This document shows, one piece after another, positions 26,542 through 37,977 of a stretch of DNA of 64,000 nt. The stretch comes from Leptodontidium sp. MPI-SDFR-AT-0119. Taxonomy: Eukaryota; Ascomycota; Leotiomycetes; Helotiales; Leptodontidiaceae. Position 1 is the stretch's first letter; each line of letters starts with the position of its first letter. The notes beneath the pieces are model-generated. The model was not told the origin of the DNA. It was given only the letters and a program-made list of their open reading frames with translations, and made no database searches. The stretch is from positions 434,001 to 498,000 of the forward strand of contig JAHLEZ010000026.1 of the NCBI GenBank assembly GCA_020726505.1, in the 5' to 3' direction. Both the position numbers and the translations under genes were made by a program.

Positions 26542-27849
26542 TTATACATCCCGGGAGCTGTGCCGTGTTCCGCAGTTCTCGCTAAGCGATTCGTGTAGCC
26601 TTCCGCATATGATACACTTTAGTATTACTACTTGACATTCACTATAATAGTGTCTTACTTAAGTATATCTAGCACAGACTTGCGGTTGTGTACATGAGTA
26701 TGCCTTGTGCCCTGTTTCCTGACATCTATAGCATTTCTGCGGGCCATATCGCGGCTCGAAAACCCTAGTGTAAGCTGACTCTCCTGCGACATAGAAGTAT
26801 TAGTCTTATAACAGTCGTGCTACTTCGCTGCCTTTTGTGACATAGACAACTATTAATCCGTAAGCTTTCCCTGTGTCCTTCTTACTAAGCCATCCTATCT
26901 TGGCTATATATACATCGTTTTCCTTCTTAAGGATTTCGGCGGCACTAAGTAGAACCTTTCCATCTTGATCGAGAATAGCTATTTAGTTAGCATTATCTAC
27001 CTTCACGGGATATAGTTAGTCTCGTAGCACCCTAACCCCTGTCACCGCGGTCTTCTCCGCTACTTTCTTGACCCTTTGAAGTTCGGCTTCATCTCTACAC
27101 GTTACTCTAATGCGATCATAGTTCCTGGCGTCCTTGATCACGGCGACGCAACGCCAATGCTCCTGCCCTTCTATTGTCCGGATTTCTTCTTCGATTGCCT
27201 TCCTAATCGCTCCTAGTTGTGCCTTACTCTTGTCTTCCTCCTCTACTCTGGACGTGTCAACTGTGTAGTACAACTCATCAGCCATCGATGGCGTAGTTGC
27301 AGCAACAGCTTGGCTGGCTGAGAACGACAAATCACTTGATCTTGTGAGAACTAAGGCGTACGATTACTGTGGGGATCTGCCTAGTCCTAAACCTTTGTTT
27401 GTGATCACTACTATCTCTGCCAGTTGTGCTTTAGCCTCTACAAGTTAGGCCTTGACCTCCGCTAGTTCTACGATAAGTTCCACGTTACTAGCTTTTACTT
27501 CCTCAATTGCCGACAGAATAGTGGAGAGAAGACCGCCCTCCGCCTCTTCTGTTCTCGTAGACTCTCTAGTCGATGCATGAGACAGATTCTTAGGTCGGCG
27601 TCGCGTGCGGTTCGGTCGCGGCGCGTCAGGGGTCCCATCCCTCACTTCGATCACATCGTCTGTATCACTCTCGTTGCTTTCGTCCCAGTCCTTTGCAGCA
27701 CTAAGCCTCTGGCTTAATGTTCCGAATAGATTGCCGTTAACTGATTTTCCGCCATGCCTTCTCTTTTCCAGTTCTAAGGCCTTCGGGGTCTTCGTTCGTT
27801 CGCGACGCGACTGACGCGTCAGGGTCGAATCCTCCACCACCCTTTCCAT
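26542..27849 (-). pseudogene. LINE copy 2 ORF1 (gag-like), broken
   Basis: Begins at ATG 27849 with MERVVEDSTLTRQSRRERTK and stays open for 134 codons. Near its end it keeps a good zinc knuckle, CYRCQETGHKAYSC (C-x2-C-x4-H-x4-C), a damaged second knuckle interrupted by TAA, and a third of the form CIICGRLHESLSENC. Such knuckles bind the element RNA. Confidence 0.85.
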
Positions 27850-28146
27850 CCTCCCTCTCCTAGTCTGCTTAATCGAATAATAAATCGAATACTCAAATTC
27901 ACGCTAATACTGTCCCCAACGACTCATGGACCTCCTGTCTTGAGGATATCCAAGGCAGAATTTAGTGGTGATGTGTCCACTGATCGTCATGCGATCATGT
28001 GATTCGGACTTAACCCAATCAATATCAAATGTAATTAGCTAAATTCCCAGCTCTGGTACGTTACGTACACGAGCTCGAGACGAGCCGCCTCGACTTGAGC
28101 AGTAGGGCGCACAGATGTCAAGCTTTTTGCCCTCCTGAGCATTGGG

Positions 28147-28491
28147 TCAATCGGTAAATGCAATTTCTGTGATTCTCCGGGATTGCAGCCACAAGCTTAT
28201 GGCCCTTGTCGTGGAGGGACCACAAGTTGTGGTATCTCTGAAGATGTGGAAGCTATCCAAGAATTTAGGAGGTCCCCAAAATACACCGTCTAACCACGGC
28301 CTTGCTCCAGGATGAATTTCTCTCATAGACATAAACATTGCCACTTCTGGCTGGGGGTGTACTTCGTTATTATGTGGGGAACGAAGCGCATGTGTGAGGA
28401 CGCCTTGAAGGCAGGCCTCGAAAACAATAAGAGCGTCTTGTGTAGAAGCGACTTTGCCAAAAAAAGTAGGCTTAAGAGAAACATATGCCAT
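28147..28491 (-). CDS. WOPR-domain (Gti1/Pac2-like) protein, truncated
   Basis: From the ATG at 28491 the product is 114 residues. It opens with a block like the first WOPR half-domain: KPTFFGKVASTQDALIVFEA, then a loop, VAMFMSMREIHPGARPWLDG and FWGPPKFLDSFHIFRD. Gti1, Pac2 and Wor1 proteins bind DNA with two such halves joined by a linker and control development and morphology. Here only the first half is present, the usual basic Arg-Trp-Thr-Asp-Gly box has become ARPWLDG, and the frame ends in an unrelated tail at 28147. The frame is also open upstream to 28617. I consider it a truncated gene or relic next to LINE copy 2. If expressed, it could still bind DNA weakly or interfere with full-length relatives. 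Confidence 0.5.
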   Translation of the reverse strand: MAYVSLKPTFFGKVASTQDALIVFEACLQGVLTHALRSPHNNEVHPQPEVAMFMSMREIHPGARPWLDGVFWGPPKFLDSFHIFRDTTTCGPSTTRAISLWLQSRRITEIAFTD

Positions 28492-28700
28492 ATTGTCGTG
28501 TCTACTCTGAGTTTCCAAGCAATAGTGATATGGATGCGAGGTTAGCTTAGCCTTTAAAAACGGTTTCTGATATAAATAACAGTGCCCACTCTTTAGATGA
28601 CTATTATCAACGGCCATCAACTCAAATATACATTTTATTTTGAAGTTTTACATCTACCTGCCTTCACGTTTATTAAGCGTACTTGAAGTCACACCTCAAA

Positions 28701-28865
28701 ATGGCCATTCCCGTTTATTGTCACCACTCTTTTAACCTCCTCAAGTCGGAATCGACACTCATTCAATGGGTTTGCTCTATGTGCCACAGTGGGCCCCATT
28801 GGTACATTTTTGAGTGCAAGTACTGCAAGTTGAAGACTTGTCGGCCTTGTGGCAACAAAGTTTGA
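28701..28865 (+). CDS. Small Cys-rich protein, 54 residues, zinc-ribbon-like
   Basis: Single exon. It reads MAIPVYCHHSFNLLKSESTL, then WVCSMCHSGPHWYIFECKYC, then KLKTCRPCGNKV. Cysteine and histidine pairs are spaced C-x-x-C, GPH, C-x-x-C and C-x-x-C, as in small treble-clef or zinc-ribbon folds. An upstream in-frame ATG at 28683 would add six residues; the ATG at 28701 lies directly before the conserved-looking part. I remember similar short orphans from other ascomycetes with unknown function. No signal peptide. Confidence 0.6.
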   Translation: MAIPVYCHHSFNLLKSESTLIQWVCSMCHSGPHWYIFECKYCKLKTCRPCGNKV

Positions 28866-29769
28866 AAGCAGGAGGCCGCTCCTTTTGGTCGGGGGAGTAA
28901 GTGCGCATATCAGAAGAGACGAGGCATTTGACTGAGCTGTAAGTTGAGTGTTCAAAAAGCTCTACAGCTCTTCACTAGGTACTATCTATCCAAACACCTT
29001 AAGCTAATGCATATCCACGGCAGCGGGTTGGTCGATAGGACCTGGTGTTAATGAGGTGGAAATATTTGGGATGGAAGCCTGAAGTATTATTTTAAGGGAG
29101 GGGAGGGGGCACAAAATTGATGAACTTCCCATTCGGAATGTACCTTCTTTTATAGTTCTATTTGACACTGGGACACTCAGGTTTTTTGTCATGCATTTAT
29201 GAGTTCTATATATGATTTACTCAAGAGTCAATACGATGGGAATTTGGGAACAAGCAGCTTGTAGAGTCAAGGGAGAAGGCTTATATACATAATGGCACCA
29301 GGCCCTAACGTCCGTGCTCCCCGGGCAGCCTAGGGTTTCCTGCATGCATAGGAACCATATGGGGTATAGAGGTACCAAAACTCGTTGATTGAAAAGGTGT
29401 TGCCACGATACCACCAGATCTTGCAATGGTCCCAGAGTACATCCCGGGCCATCGATTAGCCCTACACCATTGGCCATCACCCCCACAAACTGGAAACACC
29501 GTGCCACCCGAATTCTCGATGCTGCTCTTACGCTTTCCTCCCTGTTCACGGACAACCTCCCTCTGGATTCTGGAATTCGTTTACTGGAAGGTTCAACGAT
29601 CAGTCGCAATTCCAGCCTGCTCAGCACTATACTGACACAAATAGCTTCTTTGTTATTGTTGCTTTGGATACGCTAACCCAGTAACGCGATACATCGGCTA
29701 CAGAGACGGATAAGATGTAAGACGGACTGCTCAACTCACTGTATAATCAATTATATCTTACTTTCCCAG
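28866..29769. other. No assigned gene; possible missing 5' exons of the GH3/GNAT gene
   Basis: Open frames overlap on both strands at 29217-29680. A plus-strand frame at about 29530-29690 reads PPSGFWNSFTGRF and NSFFVIVALDTLTQ, then stops at TAA and leads into a donor GTAAGA at 29717 just before the GH3/GNAT exons. It may be decayed upstream coding sequence. No GH3 catalytic-barrel motif was found. Confidence 0.35.
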
Positions 29770-31670
29770 GGACATTGGCTCCGAAGCGCCGTCTTTACCT
29801 CCTTCCAGGCCACCTGCCGTCCTGGACCCAAACAGACACAGCCTTGCAATTATATCAAGAGATTTGCGGGATTGGCTTAGTTACATCAGAGCTCTGCAGG
29901 AGACAAATGTTGTTATACTTCTAACACCAGTTGTGATTCCCATCAGTCAGGATCCGACAGACATTAGTGACCCCTTCGAGCCATTCGGACGGGCACTAGC
30001 CAAGAGACACCGAAGAATTCGACACGTCCCTTACACCCTAAGGTTAGGAAACTGGATGGCTTTTCTGTGTTTTGTTGTCTGTTAACTGTTTTACTAGGAA
30101 TGGGATAACTTTGACACATCAAGAATTTATCAAGCGGGGGCACGTCATCATACTCTGCTTTGCAGTCTCGCCCGACCGTCCACTGCGAATCGATTTCGCC
30201 GACATAACCTTTGCTGTCAGTGACGACAAACCATGCATTATTGTCATTTGCAAAGACACGATAGATACCCAGAACCCGGAATCTTTTCCAACGATTGTTC
30301 AAGCCGCTGGATACTCGCCACCAGCCCTTGAAGCAGCTGCGGCCTTGATATTCGGCGAGAATCTACATCCACAAGCTGGTTCCAACTTTCAGCAGCCTAG
30401 ATTGTGGCCAGTTGAGCAATGGAACGAGGCGAGAGATTTGTCTCGGGTTTTGGATCTGTGGACAGAATGCGTTAGTATTCCTTTTGCCCTGCACCAGCAG
30501 ACACTGGCTTCCCTCTTGCGACGGCCTGGCTATGCCAAACATTATGGTAAGACTCAATCCGCCGAGACCCAACTCCAGGAGAAGTTAGGGGGACCCTGGA
30601 CATCCTTTGAAGCCCGCCTGGCAACCAAGCGCACTCGTACTGACTCTCTGGGCAGTTGTTCGTGATAGTAGTAGGGGGGATATCCTCGGATTCTGTGCTA
30701 CATATCTTTCCTACGCGGACCGAGAGGGGGAAAGGCTGATAGCATCCGTGGCTTTCCTCTTTGTTCAATCTGCAAATCGACAGCAGGGAATTGGATTGAG
30801 TCTTCACAGCCATGCTCTCAGAGAGCTCAAGAAAACCCGAGGCGTCGTCCGTCTGCAGCTCGGAAGTACGTTTCCCCGTATCCTTTACGGTCCCCCGCTC
30901 GATATACCGCTGAATGATGCTTGGTTTCGTCGCAGAGGATGGCAACTACAAGGGAGGATTGTACATGACTTGATATTGACCTTTGCGGAATGGCGATGCA
31001 AAGAGGATACATATCCACCTACCACACCCAGCTACAGACCTTGCACACAAGCAGATATGGACCAGGTCCTCGAACTCGTGGAGGGATTTTGTTTTGAGCA
31101 GGCAAAAATGGGCTGGTTCGGCCAATACATGTCCCTCATGAACGGGCCAAACGTCAAGGATGTGGTATTGGGGTTCGCAGATAACGCTATGGTGGCCACC
31201 GCCCTTACCTACACACCTTCCTGCGGTTCCCAAATCTCCTCAAACCTGCCGTGGGCGGGCCAAATTGGAAATGATGTGGGAGGTGTTACTTGTATCTGTG
31301 TACGTTGTAAGTTAGTTTTGGGTTACCTGAAAACATACAAGTTGGCGCCACGGACTTTCACATGTTATCGGCCAGAAGGCACCCCCAAGGGTCATGTTAT
31401 GGCGTGGTATTTTTCGAGTTTCTGGCGATCTGCGTGCCAAATTTTGCGTCTCATTCTATGTTATACCCCTCTTCGCTTGTTAGTATTCACGGACTGACAT
31501 AAGTAGCAAAAATGCAGGAATTGGTCGTGGGTGGCCTTCTTAATGCATGTGTGGAAACTCTGTATAATCAGGGCATGAAAAGGATGTTCGCCGATGGAAT
31601 TGGCGAAGAAGTCGATGTATTCTTGAAGCTCGGTGTGTATTCGAATTACTTGGAGATTTTAAAGCGCTGA
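29770..31670 (+). CDS. GH3 C-terminal-like plus tandem GNAT acetyltransferase protein, lacking the GH3 catalytic barrel
   Basis: Exons are 29770-30042, 30098-30546, 30656-31299 and 31518-31670, all frame-compatible, about 505 residues. The first 240 residues resemble the C-terminal domain of fungal GH3 beta-N-acetylglucosaminidases (LQETNVVILLTPVVIPIS, FEPFGRALAKRHRRIRHVPY, NGITLTHQEFIKRGHVII). Next comes a GNAT core: SVAFLFVQSANRQQGIGLSL is the acetyl-CoA-binding R/Q-x-x-G-x-G/A loop. A second GNAT-like part follows (MGWFGQYMSLMNGPNVKDVV, ATALTYTP, NLPWAGQIGNDVGGVTCIC), and the last exon reads FADGIGEEVDVFLKLG. Known relatives carry an N-terminal GH3 barrel in front; none lies in the upstream kilobase. 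The start may be an ATG split by the intron at 29717-29769. Either a truncated gene or a barrel-less form. The 218-nt last intron is unusually long. Confidence 0.65.
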
Positions 31671-32472
31671 TCTCGATCCTTAGGTTTTCGAAAATGGGGC
31701 CAGTACAGAGAGGTTTGGAAGGACACCTGAGCCTCGATCGATGGCCATATCGTGCACAAACGAGCATACATCTGGAACCCCTGCACGTCATGCTTGATCC
31801 GTCCCGCGTGGTGGACCTTAGAAAATGCACATTTATACATCAATTCTCGTATGAACAGTTAATACTGTCCTAAATTATGAGGCCTTTGACTGCAGAATTG
31901 GTAGTACCAGAGTCTAATGAAAATACAAAGGTTTATGATTGTGATAAGTGCACGTCTTGAGTGAACATCTTGAGTAATACTTTCTAAACAAGCGCAATGA
32001 TTGATAGACTGATTGACAAAACAGACAGCATACCCCAAAACTGGGCAAAGCCAGAAAACATACTACCTCCCGATGAGCCGATAACGTTGTGAAATGAGGA
32101 AAACCCACCACCCCGAACCAAAGAACCAAAACCAAAACAATGCCTCGAGAGTACCAGCCCACCCAACCAACCCATTCCATCCTTCCAATCTCCGCCTCCA
32201 AACCATATGTCCTATCCAGTTCGTCTATCCACAGCCCTCCCTGTTCCTCCATCCGATTCTATGTCCAGATCCTCTTACATGCTCCCTCCTAGGTGCGTGT
32301 CTCGTTCATCTCTCATTCTCGTCAACAGTCGAAAATGGCGCCTTTCTTCCGTGTGTTTGTTCCCGCGCCTGTATTTTTACAAGTTCCAACCTCTTCCATA
32401 CATCTCCTTCCCACGTGATGTTGGACATCAGTAGAATCTATCTCCAAAAGCAAGCTCGTGGTTGCTTCTTCC
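31671..32472. other. Intergenic between convergent genes
   Basis: Shared 3' region of the GH3/GNAT gene (+) and the AZF1-like gene (-). No gene supported. Confidence 0.5.
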
Positions 32473-34336
32473 CTAGTCTTCATACCCGTCAAACGGCGCA
32501 TCCTCATAGCAAGTCCCAACTGAGCTTGCAATTGCACTTCCACTGTGGGAGTGTCCACTCTGACTCCCATCATCCACATCAAACATCTCGTACTGCCCAC
32601 CATCACCTCGCCCACTAACATTACCTCCCATGTTACCAACACCAAAGCTGCGTATGCCCGAGTTGAGGGCCATGGAAGAGGAGGAAGCAGAGCCTACTTT
32701 GCGGTCCTTGCCGCGGCCCTTGATACCCTTATTGCTGTTCTTGTACAGGTTGGCGAAGTAGTCCCACAGCTCCTTGTCGCCGGCATGCACGATGTCACCG
32801 TCCTTGATAGAGGCGAACTTGGCCGTCAGATTGCGGATGGTGTCGATGTGGAATTTGTTTTGGTGGGACTATTGCAGGATTGTCAGCTTGGGAGTCTTGC
32901 CTTGCCTTGTCTTCTTGATCTTGTTTCGGTTGCTTTGATCTAGTTTGGTATGTGTGGGTATGTGTGGATATGTGTTAAGCAATAGGGGAGCGATCCATCA
33001 TGCGTATTGTCAGAGAGGAAGGGTTGTTCAAGGGGCTGTGGTTGAGTAGCCGCTGTTCGGAGGGGTACAAACGAAGAAGTAAACATATTGTGGATCAGGT
33101 CCCCCGGAGTTAAAACGGAGGTGCAAAATTGCTACCATGCCCATGCGCGGTGCTGGAGTAATATACAAAGGGCGAAAAGCAAACGTACCTTGAGATTTCC
33201 AAGCTGGGTAAACTGCTTAGTGCAGTCGTCGAGACGACAGCAGTAGGGCTTGGACTTGGACTGATCGTGGATAATCTTGTGGGCGCGGAGGTTGCCTCGT
33301 TGGGCGAACCGTTTTCCGCAGATTTCACATTGGAATGGGCGCTCTCCAGTGTGTCTACGTTCGTGAGTCTGTAAAGGGTAGGTTAGCATTTGAAGTCCTA
33401 CGTAGATAGTTTACAGTAGAGTTGTGAATGTCAAGCATACCTTCAAGTTTCCAAGTTGGGAGAACGTTCGACCACAGCCCGGCTCTTTACATGGCTAGAA
33501 GTAACGAGGTTAGCAAATTGTATCTATAGTTGAACGAGATGCCTTACATATGGCTTCACTCCTGTGTGAGCTCGCTCGTGAATATCCAGGTGCGTTTTCT
33601 GATAGAAGCTTTTGTTACAGCTCGCAATCGCGCATTGGTAGCGCTTCTTAGGGTTCTTTGGGCTACTGGATTCTTCCTGGAGAGTCGAATGAGCGAGTTT
33701 GTACTTCGTCTCTTCTCTTGAAGCGTACACTCCGATCTGGGAGGTAGCCTGTGCTAAAGAGGGGGGATGGAAAGCACCTACCACAGGTCTGATCTGTTCG
33801 GCAGAGGAGGCAGCCTGTGGCTGTTTTGCTTGGATGGCTTTCATGAGGGTATCGACTTCTGTTCCGAAGTTGATCTCTTGCGCCTGAGACGATATTAGAG
33901 AGGTCTTAACACCGGTAGAGTGGAAGACTGGAGCATTAGTTAGGGTAGGCCACATCGGTTCGGCCTTGATCGGTGGGCTTTGGCTATGGTGCTCTTCGAT
34001 ATAGCCCTGTCGAGATGGTTGAGGATACGAGACTTGCCGAATTCTATCGTCTTCAACTTGCATCAAGCGCGGGAGTGGCCGTTGTTGAATGAAGTTGCAG
34101 TTGGAAAAAGCCGGGACGGTTGTGTTGGTGTTGGGTCCCGAATATCCACCAAAGCTAAACGAATTGTGCTGGTGCTGGTGCTGGTGCTGGTGCTGGTGTG
34201 TTACTACCATGTTGTGTGTTGTAGCTCCGCTATATGTTTGCACCGGGCCATACTGAGGCGCCATGATCGTTCGATTAAGTGCCGCCGATGAAACCGCCCT
34301 CGAATCGTATGACTGAACAATACCAGAAACGTCCAT
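32473..34336 (-). CDS. AZF1-like C2H2 zinc-finger transcription factor, 472 residues
   Basis: Exons in transcript order are 34336-33548, 33494-33441, 33368-33189 and 32868-32473, with three introns, the last 320 nt. Fingers lie at residues 235-257, 265-287, 295-315 and 325-348; finger 4 ends with the unusual NKFH histidine pair. Introns fall within fingers 2 and 4 or between them, and only splicing restores them. After the fingers comes the block [20 protein letters not shown] followed by GRGKDRK, which I associate with the Azf1-type family of ascomycetes (yeast Azf1 is a glucose-dependent regulator). The N-terminal half is Gln/Ser/Pro-rich and has a His-Gln repeat of five units at 34165-34200 encoded by CACCAG repeats, a likely length-variable site. 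Nuclear regulator; no disabling change seen. Confidence 0.88.
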
Positions 34337-36369
34337 TGTGTAAAAGGTTTGGACCGGCTGATATGTGTTCTGCTCAGCCCAATGCCCCCTGGCCTGGCCT
34401 GGCGCTTGTGCCGTAGCTGCCAGTGTGCCGGTTGTGTCTTGCTTTTAGGCAAGACGTCTAGAACGGAGAATTCCTGTATTTGCCGTTGTCGAAACCGTAT
34501 GTTAAGGTGTATAAAGCGTGAAATAAGTAGTTGAAGTAGGAAATGAATCAAAGTAAATGTCCACTAAAAGAAGTTGAAGAGGAATGTGTGTTTGTGGCTT
34601 GGGTTGGTGAGGATACGGTTATCTCGGTGCGTTGTAAGTACTGAAGGACTTGGTGATCGAAAGGTGCTGTCTGTGTTGCTTAAAGACCAACAATTAGTGA
34701 AGTGTTTGATGAGCTGAGGCGCAACTGGGGTCGAGGTTGGGGGGTATCAATCCTCAGGTATCTCAATCCGAAGTCTTTAAAGAGGGCTACCGCTCTCCTT
34801 TTATACACATCGCCATCAGCACCCACCTCCTTGAGCAATATTCGAAGTGGTTTGAAACCCCATCCCAGTTTAGCGACCTACACCCCACCAGTGATAGTGT
34901 AAGTGCTAGTAGTTACTAAACCTATTAAGGCGACACTAACCGGGGTCTTTCGTGACGAAGCGATCTAAGAGATTGGTGCGATGTCAAGGTAGGGTTTAGT
35001 GGCATTGGCCTAGAGGAAGTGCAATACTTTTGACAGCGCCAAAACGGGGAACTAGGGACGAGAATCCCCATCCCATCAGCTGCAGGTCACGGGAAACGAT
35101 CTAAGGGGAAGCCATAGCATTAGAGGCAGTAGAGGAGAGGAGGTCAAAGACAGAAATGATATGTGATGGGTGTGTATAGGCCCTATAGCAGCTAGCATGC
35201 CCAGCTGATACCATCATCCCGGGGGAGCGGCGGCTCGACCGCATCCATGACACACAAGCTTTGAAAGCAAGAAACTCGCCCCATTGCCTGATGGCTCCTA
35301 CTTCTAGTGAGGATAAGTTGCGTTTCTCTACACGGCCCGCACCTCGCTGCCTTAATTTAGGATTTTGGTAAGACGGGTCTGGATGATCGTGTGCAGTCCC
35401 GCTACACAACCATGTCCGATGAGAACCCCTGGGTGGCTGCATGGGGCTTTATCGTGTAGAAGAAAAAGAAAGACCAGTATCATATCATTTTTCGTCATAA
35501 CTTTGTGTCAATTGATTATAGCCTTGCCGCAGCGTAGTAGCTATGTCAAAACATACCCCACGGGAATACCAACAAGTATCTTCGATTGATCAATCGATTA
35601 TACATCCGAATCTGATGGCGGATTACGCTAAATCCTAATGCAATTACAAACGCAGAACTGCAGATCTCCGCAACAGACCACACTGGGCTTCTGTCAAGCA
35701 TCTGGATATCATTTGCGGCAAATTGTAGATTCCGAGATTCGCAGCGGCTTTTGGCTTTAATTTTAGCTTATCACAACTGTGGATGTAAGGATAGATAGCT
35801 GGCTGCGAGGGAGTGATACACTGGGAATGAAATAATGAGACATGGCTGTTTGCAGGGTGATGGCCGTAGAACTGCACTTTCTATTTCAGGAGGGGCCGCT
35901 CCTGACCCTCTTCTCGAGTTGCATTTATCATCCTATCCCTCTTAACTTTCAGTTCTCTTTTTCTTTATTCACTATAAACAAACAATTGCGATGTAAATTT
36001 CTGGAACGTAGATGCTTGTCCAGGCGAGATGTCTAACAGAAAAAACACAACCGCCAAGACTAACAGAATGACATGCCGAATCTCGTTGTGCACTTTAGTA
36101 AAGCGAAGGAGGAATAGTACTATTTTCGTTAGTCACACTCGCTCCCATAAATTCTCAATACATGAAACTCGATTGAGGATAAATCAGACAAGTAATATTT
36201 TGCATAAGCGTCTGCGGAGTACACTATCACCTTGACTCTCTCGATGCTATAATACCACCATGAAATTTGAGCTCGAATTTCACAGTGTATAAACAATTTG
36301 ATGCATTCCAAAGCAAACCATCAAAAAACCAAGATCCTAAATCCAACAATCTAGCTCGGTCATCCGAGA
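34337..36369. other. Long intergenic region, no gene assigned
   Basis: 2 kb. The left part is promoter and leader of the AZF1-like gene. A 113-codon minus-strand frame at 35101-35442 is open but has no family signature, and an overlapping frame lies on the other strand. The rest is A+T-rich without traceable protein. Confidence 0.4.
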
Positions 36370-36637
36370 CTACTTTCCACTCGCCTCAGATGATCCCTCC
36401 GGCTCATAGTCCTTTGGTTCAAATATCTCTGTGGGTCTAAGGTGAATCGTTAGCTGTGTTATTAGCACTCCGTTGGGAGACATACTCTTCATCGAACTCT
36501 GGCTTGGAAGCTTGGTCAGTCTTAGACTGGGGATCTTCAGGGTTGGCATCTTTGGATGCCTTATGCTCGATGGGCGCTAATCCTTGGCGGGTTTGGCTCT
36601 CAGATGGACTAGAACTGGGGGCAGAAGTGGAAGCCAT
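36370..36637 (-). CDS. Small acidic protein, 72 residues, unknown function
   Basis: Two exons, 36637-36486 and 36436-36370, with intron GTATGT..TTAG containing GCTAAC. Splicing replaces a short tail by PTEIFEPKDYEPEGSSEASG and stop, a much more protein-like ending. The product is hydrophilic, rich in Ser, Pro, Glu and Lys, with no Cys, signal peptide or membrane span; it is probably disordered. A TATA box lies 110 bp upstream on the same strand. I do not recognise the family; small hydrophilic proteins of this kind in fungi are often stress or conidiation related, but nothing in the sequence proves that. Confidence 0.6.
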
Positions 36638-37977
36638 TGTTGACGTGGAGGATTGGGGATATATCAGAATTGTTAATCTTCAGAAGGTCTTGAAGAATTG
36701 GGAGGGATGAGAAAGTAAGCGGTCAAACTTGTGAGGAATTCGCCCCCTTATATACATTTTTACACTAAAAGTTCGCATATATCTTTCTGCAACAAACTAC
36801 ACATCAGTTTCTCATTTAGCCGTCTCATCGGATCGAAAACATTCACTCGGGACCTATCAATCAGAATCAAGTGGTGAAGACCGGGGCCTTGTGTACAGCT
36901 TCATTCACTTCAATATGTTCCTCGACCCTGCGATTCCCTGAAGAAACCGGCGGTATCTCGACTGTGTTGGTCTCCCAAAATGGATTAGGCTTGAAGAAGT
37001 CTCCTTGAGCTAGAGTTCATGCCGATGTGGAAAATGTTGGGTTCTTGAATGGTCAAGCAATCTTCACCAATCCACCATGCAGCAGCGTAGGGGAAGGCAA
37101 GACGTTGATGAGAGTATTGATAGCGTTTGGACCATACATATTTTTAGAGGAGAGTTTATGGCGAATCGATTGTGCGATTCTCCAAAAATGGAACCTCTCC
37201 GTATGGTCCCCCGACCCTTGAGGCTCCCCATTGAGTTAAGGCAGAATATCGTCGATCATATAAAATACGGTTGAACGAGAAGGTATCCCAAGACTTAGGG
37301 TACCTATCACCACCATCCGTCCTCTGGCCCACGGTTGCTGCATGATGCATTGGCCACGAGAAATAATCCAGATATCCCGCGTACACAACATAAAGTATGG
37401 ATGATAGTTCTATGCAAACGAGTCGTCCCCTCACCCTCAAGAAGCTGGTAGGTAATGGAAAAATATTGCGTAGCATCCTAGGAATAATCATCGTAAGCCA
37501 ATGAATCAGAATGTATTACGCCTCATCGATAACTTTAGCCCCACATATGCAAAATTATTCTAAGCCGCCACGAGGTGGACTTCCGGGGCGAAAGTACAGC
37601 TCAGAAAGCGGGGGTACTGAACCCCCGCGCCTATGCAATTGCGGATCGCTCCCTCGATCGCCGGCTGCTGGCGGGCCATGATTTGATGCACGCACTGGTC
37701 CCTCAATTGTGTGTGCGTCAGCGTGGCATCCACGCTAACCAAACCTGAAATCCGGGAGGAACATGTTTCTGGCTCGGCTTTTAGCGCTGGCGGCATCTGC
37801 ACGGCCGGCCAGAGCCGAAACTACGTGGCTGCTTGAGGGCTTTTGAAAGAGGGGTTAAGGGGGTGGGGGCTGGGGTCGATTTGTTATTTCTGGCTGTGTC
37901 GCCCGACCGAAGGTAGAGATTCCTAGTTTCGTGGATCCAAGACAGACTCCAGCCTGATCTATCTCTTCACATCTGCA
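36638..37977. other. Intergenic; weak F-box-like relic
   Basis: Promoter of the 72-residue gene at the left. A plus-strand frame ending near 37274 reads RPLRLPIELRQNIVDHIKYG, reminiscent of the start of a fungal F-box (LPxELxxxI), but it stops at once. The region 37560-37802 has an open minus frame without signal. Confidence 0.35.
36747..36754 (-). promoter_or_regulatory. TATA box of the 72-residue acidic protein gene
   Basis: TATATAAG on the minus strand, 110 bp upstream of the ATG at 36637. Confidence 0.5.

Larger units (their letters stand above)
22466..27950 (-). mobile_element. Tad-like non-LTR retrotransposon (LINE), copy 2, inactivated
   Basis: Inverted near-copy of 6962-12440, over its whole length. 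Its 3' tail is ATCATCATCA at the low-coordinate end and its 5' end is near 27950, next to the 16-bp string ACTAAATTCTGCCTTG that also precedes copy 1. Copy 2 keeps longer open stretches than copy 1 (for example 27445-27849, 27016-27330, 24105-24515 and 23436-23828) but is still cut by many TAG and TAA codons. Immediately beyond its tail is CAAGGTCGCAGAAGA (22451-22465, minus strand), a 15-bp string also found left of copy 1 at 6920-6934. Simple matching target duplications for copy 2 were not found. Confidence 0.92.

Noticed and set aside
29217..29680. A separate gene upstream of the GH3/GNAT gene
   Set aside because: Open frames exist on both strands in several registers; none has a recognisable domain or consistent splice model.
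35101..35442. 113-codon minus-strand gene
   Set aside because: No family features, mixed composition, and an equally plausible frame on the other strand.
37077..37274. F-box gene
   Set aside because: Only some 18 residues resemble an F-box start and the frame ends at once; kept as a note in the intergenic entry.
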